Shown here in pieces: positions 1 through 8,802 of a DNA stretch of 23,440 bases; position 1 is the stretch's first letter; every line of letters begins with the position of its first letter. The notes under the pieces are model-generated. The model saw only the letters and a program-made list of their open reading frames with translations, did not search any database and was not told the origin of the DNA. The stretch is from positions 561,099 through 584,538 of the forward strand of contig NW_006767446.1 in the NCBI RefSeq assembly GCF_000264995.1. Direction: 5' to 3'. The DNA is from Punctularia strigosozonata HHB-11173 SS5. Its lineage: Eukaryota > Basidiomycota > Agaricomycetes > Corticiales > Punctulariaceae. The translations under genes and the position numbers were made by a program.

Positions 1-264
1 CATCACTTTATTTTGACGGAATGAAGCGCACCGTGCTCTTCCTAGGAAGCTACCCTCAAAGTTTTTTGAGATTTCAGACGAACGGCGCGGATGAACGGTG
101 ATGAGACGTGCATCAGAAGAATGAGACAGAAGCAGCGGTTCATCGGTGGCGTCGTCATGGACTTACTGAACTGAAAATTGAGCAAGGAGACGGATTAAGA
201 CATAAGTGCAGTTAACAAACCGTGGCAACTGCCCCCCCCTGCTTCACCCTCGTATCACCCTGCT
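1..264. other. Upstream region of first gene
   Basis: No gene is visible here. A pyrimidine-rich stretch with a run of seven C (about 230-262) lies directly before the ATG at 265, as is common near transcription starts of fungal genes, so the core promoter of the first gene probably lies here. I see no clear TATA box. Confidence 0.3.
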
Positions 265-1301
265 ATGTCGAATCCCCCCGTTTGGAACAACGACGAGCGA
301 GCGCTGTTAGGTGATCACTGTCCTGAATATGTGGCCTCTGGAAGCGACAAGCAAGGGTTCTACACTCGCGTTTGGGCCATATATCTCCACAAATTCCCTG
401 TGATGCCTACCGAGGCCAAAATTGCTGAGAGCAGCGGCGATGTCATGAAGGCATTTCGGCACGTAGGTTGTGCTCAACGTCGTGCGCGGAGGCTCGCGGT
501 ACGACTTACACTTGACTTTAACACTATATCATTCTGATCAGTGCCGCATTTGATCACAGCAAATGACATACTGGTTCCAGAATAACGGCAACCGTGTTGC
601 TGGCGAACGAGCATCTGGTTTTGGGACTCCCGCCCGCGTTCGAGTGCTCGATCTGTCAAACAAGGATAAGAGAAAACTCCAAGTGAGTATCGTTTGTTAT
701 TCGATCCGTGTGGTCTGTTATCTGACAATATGATAAAGCCAGGCCACGCATGGCTCCGCCTCTTTTACGATAAACTGGAGGTGAAGGCATTGTATGATGC
801 GGCATGGGGGGTAGCGCATGGGGCTGGGTGGAGCAAGAAGAAAGAGGTTTCTTTCCGTAACATGTGGGCAGCAGAGCAGCTTGAGAAGGCAGACCCTGAG
901 ACGAAGGCACTGGTGGATGAGTACCATGAGAAAGGTCACCTGAAGGACGATGAAGAGCGCTACATTGACGTCGAGCATGGTGACGACGAAGACATGGTTC
1001 ATGCGAAACGACTCCAAGAGTGAGTATCATATATCCTGGCTTCACTATCTTCTAATACATCTCAGGTATCTCGACAATCTCCCCCATACCCTCAAACACG
1101 TCGCAGAAAGCCTTCACAAGCAGACGGGGTGGAACTTTAGTATAACATGTGGGGGTCCTTTGCCTCGGGCCCCGAATGGAGCCGTGAATACGCTGCAGTG
1201 AGCGACCTTATTATGATCTGCCGAACGTGTGCTCAATGTCTCTAGCCTGTCTGTCGGGAAATGCAAACAAGGCATGGAGTGGTCGGACTGGAACTCAGAA
1301 T

Positions 1302-1718
1302 AGAGCCGTTTGGCAAACGATAAATATCGAAATCCTTGAAACTTTCCCAGCCCCACCTCGATAATTATCCGAAACTTTCTTCCACGAGTTTCGAAACTTC
1401 TGTCCAGCGCAACAACCGTTTTTGGGTCAGGTTGCACTGCCACAATTCTGCCATCCATGTTGTACATCGGGTCGCACGTCGTACAACGCGGCGCCAGACC
1501 CGTGCGATAGCCTTCATGACTAGCTGTATCATAGACTCTGAGTTAGGGTTGGTAGTTGATGAGTGAAGGTGAGGTCGAAGCTGCAAGGGCGAATGCGCAA
1601 GCTCGATGATGGTGACATAAGCGCTGCGCTCGCGTGGCAGGTTTCGATACAATCCCAAAACGTTTCGGGAAAGTTCCGAAACCAAACTTCCGATATTTAT
1701 CGTTTGCCAAACGGCTCT
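1302..1718. mobile_element. 417-bp MITE-like DNA transposon
   Basis: The first 28 bases (1302-1329, starting AGAGCCGTTTGGC) are the exact reverse complement of the last 28 (1691-1718, ending GCCAAACGGCTCT). Both ends are flanked by AAT (1299-1301 and 1719-1721), read as a 3-bp target duplication. Just inside each end are further imperfect inverted motifs of GAAACTTTCCC type. The interior has no transposase ORF, so the element is non-autonomous. A 3-bp duplication fits PIF/Harbinger or CACTA by length, but neither the TIR sequence nor the AAT target is a textbook match, so the superfamily stays open. Removing the element plus one AAT (420 bp) restores the host exon exactly in frame. Confidence 0.88.
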
Positions 1719-2310
1719 AATACAAGGAGGACATACAACGGTTTCGCCAGTTCTGCGATGCAACTTTCTGTGAGTTGTTTCAATAGCGGACTCGATTTAA
1801 ATCTCATAGTATGCATTGATAGCTCCAGCGGAATGTTTGGCGTTAAGTCTCAACCGGACGCCAGCTTCGACATCCATCGCCTCGAATATGACATCAGCTT
1901 CGACTTCAACACTGGCCTCAACTTCGTTGCCGGCCTCGAATACGGCGTCTTCCACCGCTGAAACGCCAATGTCAACTTCTACTACAACGGCTTCGACCAC
2001 GGAAATCGCTGGCTTTGACAATTCCATGCTAGATCCAATGTTGCTGGATATGAAGCTCGTCAGCGACGTCTCCCTCGCGTTTGTTACTGATACGGCAACG
2101 TCAATGGTAGATTACTCTACCACTTATCCGTTAGGTACGGCAGCTCCCACAAAAAAGCGTCGTAGGGCACAGAAGGTGTCTGCAAATCACAAGAAGGCAA
2201 AATCTCTTTGCAATGCTGCCATTCTTGCCCAAGCAGAGGTCCATAGCTTCGAGTCAGGATCCGATCCTTTCCTCGTGCCATCCGATTCCGCTTCATCCTC
2301 CATTTCCCCC

Positions 2311-3240
2311 ACTGTGGCGCAACAGATGCCTTCCACTGCGGTGCCTCCAGTCTCACCCGTTGTACCTCAAGTCCCGCCTGTTGCGGCGCCTCAGGTCCCG
2401 CCCGTTGCCGCGTCTCAGGTCCCGCCCATTGCAGCGCCTCAGGTCCCGCCGAGTGTTGCACCCCAGATATCGCCCAGTGTTGCACCCGTTGTCCAGCCCT
2501 CTGTCTCGCCCGCCGTGGCACCTCAGATCCCGCCTGCTGCGACACATCAGGCCCTGCCCTCTGCAACGCATCAGGCCCCACCTGTTGCGGCGCCTCAGGT
2601 TCCACTTTCCACATCGCCTCAGGTCCCTCTCGGTGTCGCACCTGAGGTTCACCCCGGTGTCGCGCCCAAGGTCGCGCCTGGTGTCGCACCCCAGGCCCCG
2701 TCCGATGTCATACCCAAGGACCAGCCCGTTGTCCAGCCCTCTGTCCCGCCGGCAGCGGCGCCTCAGGTCCCGCCCGCTGCGACTCATCAGGTCCTGCCCG
2801 CTGCGACTCCGAGTCATCAGGTCCCGCCCGTTGCGGCACCTCAGGTCCCGCTCTCCACATTGCCTCAGGTCCCGTCCGGTGTCGCACCCAGGGTCCCGCC
2901 CAGTGTCGCACCTCAGGTCCTGCCCGATGTTGCACCCAAGGTCCAGCCCGTTGTCCAGCCCTCTGTCCCGCCGCCCGTGGCACCTCAGATCCCGCCTGCT
3001 GCGACTCATCAGGCCCTGCCCGCTGCGACTTATCAGGACCCGCCCATTGCAGCACCTCAGGTTCCGCTCTCCACATCGCCTCAGGTCCTGCCTGGTGTTC
3101 AGCCCGTTGTTTTGCCCTCTGTCTCGCCGACCGCGGTGTCTCCGGTCCCGCCCGCTGCGACACTGCCTCCTGTGACGCATCAGGTCCCGCCCGTTGCGGC
3201 GCCTCAGGTCCCGCTCGCTGCAGTGCCTGGGGCACCGCTG
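2311..3240 (+). repeat. Proline-rich coding minisatellite
   Basis: This is a run of degenerate short units (core like gcgcctcaggtcccgcccgtt) inside exon 6 of the first gene. It encodes variations on APQVPPVA, with inserts such as SVPP, ATHQ and STSPQ. Larger blocks recur, for instance GTCCAGCCCTCTGTC near 2491, 2731 and 2951, which points to duplication of multi-unit blocks. Long antisense frames across this stretch are a by-product of the repeat composition. Confidence 0.85.
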
Positions 3241-4231
3241 CCCCGGAAACGTCTCAATTCTTCTCCGGCCCCAAGCAGCGGGTTTGTAGACCTGGATGAC
3301 GATGACGATGACGCTAATGCTCCGCCGCTCGGCGTCACCAATGGTGATTTAGAGGAGGAGGAATGCCAAGAGCAGCAAGGCCTCAAACGGTTGGTAGTCT
3401 GACAAATCCCGACCGCAATAATCTGCTGATATATCGAGCCCAGTCACCAACAGGCACTCGCTATACCGTCCAGGAAGTCCGAGCGGGTTCGCAAAGCTTC
3501 ACAGAAGGTGGCAGGCACCGAAAGCATCTCATTGGATGCAAGCCTACCAACTACCGAGCTCGTCAACAATGTTCTACTCGATGACAGTCTTCCGAGCTAT
3601 TTCACATCTGCGGTTCAGTTCATGGGGTCCCAGGTATATGGCCCTCATGTTGATTTCTTAGAAATGATCAAAGCCTTCATCCTGTTCGAAGCGAAGTCTC
3701 AGTTCCTCGCACAGAATGTGAGTCCTCGGGTTTGCTATCAGCATCGTGTCTTATTCGTTCTATCAGTCTCGCACCAAGGCTGTCAATCGACCTAAAATTA
3801 TCCAGAAATGGATGACGGGCGCGAGACGAGACTTTGCAAGCATGAAGTCGGACGATCCAGCCCGAGATGTCTCAGGATGGTTCTTGTGGTGGGCAACGCT
3901 GCAGCCAGCATGGCGCGGTGCTATCATGCCCCATTCTTGCGAACCCCCTCCTGGCGCTCGCTACCCTGACCTCAAAAATGGGCATATGGGTGTTGTCACG
4001 GTGGTTTCGTCTCTTGTATGCCTTTACTGGTCAACTGAGGATCAGGAGCTCCGTCAGAAGTTGACCTCGGGTGCCTGTGATGTATGCTGGGCTCTGACAG
4101 CTGCAGCACAAGGCATGACTACGAAAAACGATGAAGCAAATGAGAATCAGCCTCCCCGCAAGTAAGTGAGAGCCGTTATATCTGTCGTCCTGGCGTACTA
4201 AATCTGTGCCGTCAGGCGCCCTCGCCTGTAA

Positions 4232-4489
4232 CAACACCTAATTTGCATATACAGCATCCGTTTCTACCCCGTGCCGTCAACTTTCATAAGAGTACTCCGG
4301 TCTCCATAATTTTAGCATAGGGCTTGATCTTCGCCATAAATAAATATCCAGGCATTGTCTGGTCCATAGTCAATAACACGTTGTATTTAGAATTTCTTGG
4401 TCATACAACGATCATATACTGGTCACGAAATACACCAGAAGTATCCCACATACAATCTGATCAGAATCGCGCTTTGAGTCATGGAATAA
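4232..4489. other. Downstream region of first gene
   Basis: AT-richer DNA after the inferred stop at 4229-4231. It probably contains the 3' UTR of the first gene. I see no gene, RNA or element here. Confidence 0.3.
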
Positions 4490-5450
4490 CTCTCGACCCT
4501 CCTCAGAAATTTGCTGGGAATTATCGCGCTGGAGAGCTCACGCTCGTCACGATGAATTTGCCTTGCGCTGTTACTGGCGTTTTTCGTCGAGATCGGGTGG
4601 AAGCGACGGATGCACCGTCTTCGAGACTTTGCTGGGGGTTATCCACAAAATCGCGCTGACATATCCGGGTCAGTCGCACAAAGTTGCCGGTGTTTATTTC
4701 CAAGGACACGTTTGAGCATGAGGTAGATCTTAGAGATTTTGCTAGGGTTTATCAACAAGATCGCGCAGGAGAGCTCAAGCTCACCACGACGAATACTCTC
4801 CTGATGTTACTGGCGTTTCTCGTCAACATTTAATGGAAGCCGAGGATAAAGTCTCCTAGATATTTTGCTTGAGTTTATCAACGACATCGCGCTGACGCGC
4901 TGACGTCCGGCTGAAGCATGGGGTCCATCCTCTTCGAGATATCGAAGGGGGAGGAGGCGGGATGGTCAAAAATTCCGTGCTTACGAGCTCATTCTCAAGG
5001 CAATGAATGACCTCACGCTGTTACTAGAGTTGCTCGTCTAGATCGGATGAATGTGGAGGGTGAATACGTGCATTACACGAAGCTGCCGGCGTTTATTGTC
5101 AAGGTCCGGCTCGGGCATGGGATTGTCATTCTGCTGGGGATTATCAATGAGATCGTGCTGGCGATCTGGCTCTCACCATGATAATGGTCTCCCGCTGTTA
5201 CTGAAGTTTCTCGTCGAGGTCGGCCGGAAGTACAGGATGAATCGTCAAGAGTTTGCTGGGGTTTATCGACGAGGTCACGCCGGGGCGCTCACGTCCATTA
5301 CGCAAACTGCCGGCGTTTATTGTCAAGGTCCGGCTCGAGCATGGGATCGTTGCTGGGGATTATTAATGAGATTGTGCCGGCGAGCTGACGCTCACCGCTA
5401 TGAATGCTCTTTGATATTGCTGGTGTTTCTCGTCGAGCACGGATCGGATC
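4490..5450. repeat. Degenerate dimeric tandem repeat, about 220 bp per dimer
   Basis: Two related half-units alternate. One starts TTTGCTGGGGTTTATC and runs through an 'agctcac..cac.atgaat' and 'gttactggcgtttctcgtcgag' block (starts near 4511, 4738, 5131 and 5352). The other has the same head followed by 'gccggcgtttattgtcaagg' and 'gagcatgggat' (seen near 4686, 5085 and 5310). Spacing between equal half-units is about 220-227 bp where intact and shorter between 4860 and 5070, where parts are lost. ORFs across it are not conserved between copies, so I read it as non-coding, satellite-like DNA. Confidence 0.7.
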
Positions 5451-5990
5451 ATAATGTGTCCGACTCCCACTGCTATCAGTGGAGTTTATGATGAAGGACG
5501 TAGTCGCATGTATCCTCTGATGATGCTGGATAATTCATGCCCGATGGCTTCTGGAGTATGTACCAACCTACATCTTAGCGGCGAAATACGAGGCAAGGGA
5601 TTATATTACGACGTACGTTTTGGGCATAAGTATGGTGGAGACAAGTGCTGCTCATTGTAAAGCGGCGTGTCCAGAGCATCGCGACCATTTGGCAAGCTAG
5701 CATCGTACCAGAGGTTTGATAAAAATTTACACGCGTGCTGTGGTTTATACAAGTTGAAAGCAGCCGGACGAGGTCACTAGCACGTGCTGAATGAGTACAG
5801 GACTTTATTGCGTAGCGGTGTGATCTCATGTAGCTGCAGTTTATACTGCCTGGGTGTGTGTGCGAAGGCCTGTGCCAGTCCAGGTGCTGGTGCCGCGTTT
5901 TATTTGCGAGGTAGGCAAGGCTCAGTTACAGGCGATTTGTGCACGAGGTTGTTACTGCTACAGCAGTAACTTATAGGACTGGATCGGTCA
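5451..5990. other. Unassigned region with a short perfect hairpin
   Basis: No gene is supported. Fragments such as 'gtggtttata' near 5738 may be remnants of the upstream repeat. At 5951-5970 there is a perfect 9-bp inverted repeat (GTTACTGCT, 2-nt loop, AGCAGTAAC). Confidence 0.3.
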
Positions 5991-5996
5991 CTAGCA

Positions 5997-6410
5997 TTGC
6001 TCGGCGAAGCCTATGCGTCCTGTTCTGCCGACGCGTCCCATCCCGCCGACGCCGACGTGTCCCATCTCGGCGAAGCCAATGCTTCCCGTCTCAGCAAAGC
6101 CTACGCGCCCCATCCCGCCGACGCGTCCCATCCCGCCGATGCCGACGCGTCTTGTCTCAGCAAAGCCAACGCGCCCCATCCTGCCAACGCGGACACATCG
6201 TGTCCCGTCGACGCCAACGCGCTCCGTCCCGCCAACGCCAGCACATCGCATCCCGGCCACGCGCCGGTTACCCCTCCCCTTGGTGTTGCAACTACAACTT
6301 CTTCATCCCTGGCTGTCGGGCCCAGTCTCAACCACGATGACCCGTTGAGTGACGATGATGAAGAATATTGGAATGAATTAATGTTACTGGCTGATGCATG
6401 GGAAGTTTAA
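5997..6410 (+). CDS. Small low-complexity ORF or 3' exon, uncertain
   Basis: An open frame of 137 codons. The first two thirds encode Ala/Asp/Ser/His-rich degenerate repeats (ADASHPADAD-like, with LSKANA inserts) from a G+C-rich coding-type minisatellite at about 6010-6250. The last third is different: a Thr/Ser stretch and an acidic end with DDPLSDDDEEYW before the stop at 6408-6410. The acidic tail looks like a real protein end, so this could be the last exon of a gene whose upstream exons have decayed. All three forward frames are fairly open over the repeat, which weakens the case. No family recognised. Confidence 0.22.
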   Translation: MLGEAYASCSADASHPADADVSHLGEANASRLSKAYAPHPADASHPADADASCLSKANAPHPANADTSCPVDANALRPANASTSHPGHAPVTPPLGVATTTSSSLAVGPSLNHDDPLSDDDEEYWNELMLLADAWEV

Positions 6411-6509
6411 GTAGTGTATCATAAATGTAATCCTACCCTCCTTACCCTGTTACATTAGTGGAATCCACGTAGTTACTTCAAGAGGAGTGGCCCCTATTCA
6501 ATTTCCCAC

Positions 6510-6592
6510 GGATCACGTGATCCTTGCTTGTCGTTTTTCTGTTATGCCTCTGCTCCGCAAAACAAGAAAATGACAAGCACAAGTCACATGAC
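6510..6592. repeat. Imperfect hairpin with palindromic outer end
   Basis: The left arm (6511-6544, beginning with the palindrome GGATCACGTGATCC at 6510-6523) pairs imperfectly with the right arm (about 6559-6592, containing AATGACAAGCACAAGTCAC); the loop is about 15 nt. The arms share the core CTTGCTTGTC/GACAAGCAC. It may be a decayed foldback element or a structured RNA. No flanking target duplication is obvious. Confidence 0.5.
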
Positions 6593-6805
6593 ACCAAGGA
6601 CCGTGAGAGCAGGCTTGCCTGATCCGGCCAATTTCCTCGGGCGCGGTGAATGGCCGTGTAGAGAGACTCGGCCGAGTCGGCCGGGGGCGAGCCGTCGCGC
6701 TCGCACCCGGCCGACACCCAAGCCAAGAGGCTTCACCCATACCTGCCGGTGTCTCTCAACGCGCCGTGGATACACGGGCTGCAGGACCGTAGCCCGCCCA
6801 AGAGG

Positions 6806-7207
6806 AATGTTAAGCGAGCATGGGGCGGGAGGCGGGCATTTAAGCGAGCATCGAGCGGGAGGCGGGCAGTAAGCGAGCAGCGGGCGGAAGGGGAATGTTA
6901 AGCGAGAGGCGGGCGGGAGGTGGGCATTTAAGCGAGCGTCAAGCGGGAGGCGGACAGTAAGCGAGAGGCGGGCGGGAGGCAGGCATTTAAGCGAGCGACG
7001 GGCGGGAGGGGAATGTTAAGCGAGCGTGGGGCGGGAGGCGGGCATTTAAGCGAGCGTCAAGCGGGAGGCGGACAGTAAGCGAGCGGCGGGCGGGAGGCGG
7101 GCATTTAAGCGAGCGACGGGCGGGAGAGGAATGTTAAGCGAGCATCGAGCGGGAGGCGGGCATTTAAGCGAGCGGCGGGCGGGAGGGGAGTGGTAAGCAA
7201 GCGTCGG
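6806..7207. repeat. 29/30-bp GC-rich minisatellite, about 14 units
   Basis: Head-to-tail units each open with TAAGCGAG followed by a GGCGGGAGG-type core. Unit starts fall at 6811, 6841, 6870, 6899, 6929, 6958, 6988 and so on to 7193, the last being TAAGCAAG. Unit ends alternate between 'aatgt', 'catt' and 'cagt', giving a partial higher-order period of two to four units. A solitary TAAGCGAG also lies near 7242. The array is contiguous with no unique spacers, so it is not a CRISPR array. Strand asymmetry is strong (G-rich top strand). Confidence 0.9.
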
Positions 7208-7427
7208 TCATGCAGCAGCCAGGGGCATGAGTGCCGACGCCGTAAGCGAGCGTCGTAGCAAGTCGAAGATGATATCATAGCTCCTTCGGAGGCTCGGACA
7301 TCGGGGACGGGAGCGATAACCTCCGAGGACGCGATTCACACGTTTTCACCTCCTACGAGCTCCATAAGCGAAGTGTATATCATCCTGAGAATCACGGGAG
7401 GAACCATGGGCACAAGCCGAACTCCGC
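7208..7427. other. Unassigned spacer
   Basis: Unique sequence between the minisatellite and the transposon. I see no ORF with coding character, no RNA gene and no repeat apart from short CTCCGAGG-like motifs. Confidence 0.3.
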
Positions 7428-7929
7428 GGCATGTACCAGGCTCCTAAAACCATCCGCTCGTATCGTGTTTTCACTCCTCAATCCTAGTTGCGCACGCGAG
7501 GCTGAATCCGAGAGGGATGGGAAGTAGTGACCATATTTGATCTGTATTTGATATGTCTTATGTCAGATCCAAATTCGGATTAGGGGGCTTCCTTTTATAT
7601 CAGTGGAAAGTGAGGAGTGAACACGATAGAGCGGCTGGCCAAACTCGACATTTCAAATTGCGGCACGTCTCGGCACACCTCAGTTTTCTGATAACCCTCG
7701 ACCTAGGGTTTTCATTACCGCGCATTGTCCAGCTCTGCAACGCAAGAGGCAGGCGAAGCCCCACTTAGCAACGAGTGCCCTGCTGCAATACCATCACCAC
7801 CACCCCGCATGTTATATCAACATGGCAGGGCAGTTGCTCGTGCCTTTGGCATCGTGAGGCATTGTCGGCAGTGGATAGTGGCAGTATGCCCTAAAACCAT
7901 CTTATATATAACATGTGTTGGTACAACAG

Positions 7930-8017
7930 CGCAGGCAGCTGGTGAAGTGGTTAGCGCGCCGACGTGTGTTTTTGCGCACATGGCAAGGTCGCGAGTTCGA
8001 GCCCGAGGCGACGCCTC
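7930..8017 (+). repeat. tRNA-derived SINE-like segment 1
   Basis: A perfect RNA polymerase III A box (TGGTGAAGTGG, 7940-7950) is followed 43 nt later by a near-consensus B box (AGTTCGAGCCC, 7994-8004). The T-arm around the B box does not pair well, so this is not a functional tRNA gene. Its B-box context (GGTCGC..GTTCGA.CCCGAGGCG) is shared with the second segment about 260 bp downstream, which suggests two diverged copies of one SINE family inside the transposon. Confidence 0.5.
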
Positions 8018-8194
8018 CGTGCTTACCTTTATCAGTTGCTACCGGAGAGGTGACGAGCGGTTACAGAACATTTTAGACTGCGCTGCATATACCTGTGTGG
8101 ATGCAGGACCTGAGCCATTCACATGCGAGCATTGATATGCCCTCCCGCCAGAGAACAAGGTTATATTGACGGGGATACCGGCTTCCAACACCGA

Positions 8195-8295
8195 CTAATG
8201 GCTTAGGTGTTAACGCGTGTTAGTCGCTGACGAGCTTTTTGTTGGGGTCGCACGTTCGATCCCGAGGCGGGGACTTCCAGTTCCTTTTTTTTTTA
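8195..8295 (+). repeat. tRNA-derived SINE-like segment 2
   Basis: A perfect A box (TGGCTTAGGTG, 8199-8209) and a near-consensus B box (CGTTCGATCCC, 8253-8263) lie 43 nt apart, followed by a run of ten T (8285-8294) that could end polymerase III transcription. The T-arm does not fold canonically, so a real tRNA is unlikely. The first segment has the same A-to-B spacing and a similar B-box context. Confidence 0.5.
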
Positions 8296-8802
8296 CCCCC
8301 CCCGGCAGTCAACTATTCATCCACTCATGAAGATCAACAGCTCTACAGCTCTATCAGAGGGCAATCCATTTTGTAGTTACAACCTGGGGAACACTTGCTG
8401 CATTATCATTCCCAGGAGAGCAGGTGCATACCTAGCAATATATATCCATCACGAAACTAAAACCCTGAGACGAGCAAGAAGGTCAATGTTAGCCGAGACC
8501 CTACATTGGGTGGTAACCAGGGCTGCCGAGCTCTTGCCGCAATTTGAAATGTCGAGTTTGGCCAGCCGCTCTATCGTGTTCGCTCCTCACTTTCCACTGA
8601 TATAACAGGAAATCCCCCTGATGCTGTCTGACGTAATGCATGTCCCTTTATAGCTAGGACTTCCCATGACTGTCTGACATAATGCATATCCAATTATAGC
8701 TACAACTTCCCATCCCTCTCGGATTCAGCCTCGCGTGCACAACTAGAATTGAGGAGCGAGAACACGATACGAGCGGATGGTTTTAGGAGCCTGGGCATGT
8801 AC

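Larger units (their letters stand above)
265..4231 (+). pseudogene. Nine-exon gene of unknown function, split by a transposon in exon 5
   Basis: Exons read 265-498, 560-682, 739-1019, 1066-1197, 1246-1301 continuing at 1722-1769, 1823-3393, 3454-3717, 3767-4161 and 4216-4231. All eight introns are GT-AG, 46-61 bp, and every phase fits. Joined without the inserted element the frame is 1039 codons. Parts in order: a conserved-looking N-terminal half with W/F/Y-rich blocks (YWFQNNGNRV in exon 2; TGWNFSITCGGPLPR in exon 4), a basic patch TKKRRRAQK near residue 400, a proline-rich repeat at residues about 455-760, an acidic run near 780, and a C-terminal block with SGWFLWWATLQPAWRG that ends PPRKRPRL. 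The two basic patches suggest a nuclear protein. It resembles, from memory, large uncharacterised families in agaricomycetes, but I cannot name a domain or function. The inserted element puts a TAG in frame at 1301-1303, so the present allele should give only about 275 residues unless the element is excised or spliced. Confidence 0.7.
7437..8793. mobile_element. Mutator-like non-autonomous transposon with long TIRs
   Basis: The ends are CAGGCTCC and GGAGCCTG, flanked on both sides by the 9-bp direct repeat GGCATGTAC (7428-7436 and 8794-8802). The arms are long inverted repeats, about 7437-7682 against 8522-8793. The outer 90 bp and the inner 100 bp match closely; the centre differs because the right arm holds a tandem duplication of about 53 bp (two copies with CTGTCTGAC and AATGCAT, near 8625 and 8672). 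A 9-bp target duplication with TIRs of this length is typical of the Mutator/MULE superfamily. No transposase frame is present in the 840-bp interior, so it would depend on a transposase in trans. The interior holds two tRNA-like segments listed separately. Confidence 0.85.

Noticed and set aside
1301-1719. Tc1/mariner origin with a TA duplication
   Set aside because: With TA as the duplication the empty site would keep three extra bases and a stop; AAT gives an exact in-frame empty site.
1301-1721. Inserted element acting as a spliceable intron
   Set aside because: No GT donor and AG acceptor at its borders would rejoin the exon; a TAG arises at the left border.
2117-3235. Long antisense frames (175-275 codons) and a second sense frame across the proline-rich region
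   Set aside because: They arise because the repeat is stop-poor in several frames; only the sense frame joins the flanking exons with correct splice phases.
6806-7207. CRISPR-like array
   Set aside because: Units are contiguous with no unique spacers, and the window is eukaryotic.
7930-8280. Functional tRNA genes
   Set aside because: A and B boxes are present but the T-stem does not pair and no clean acceptor stem is found; SINE-like heads fit better.
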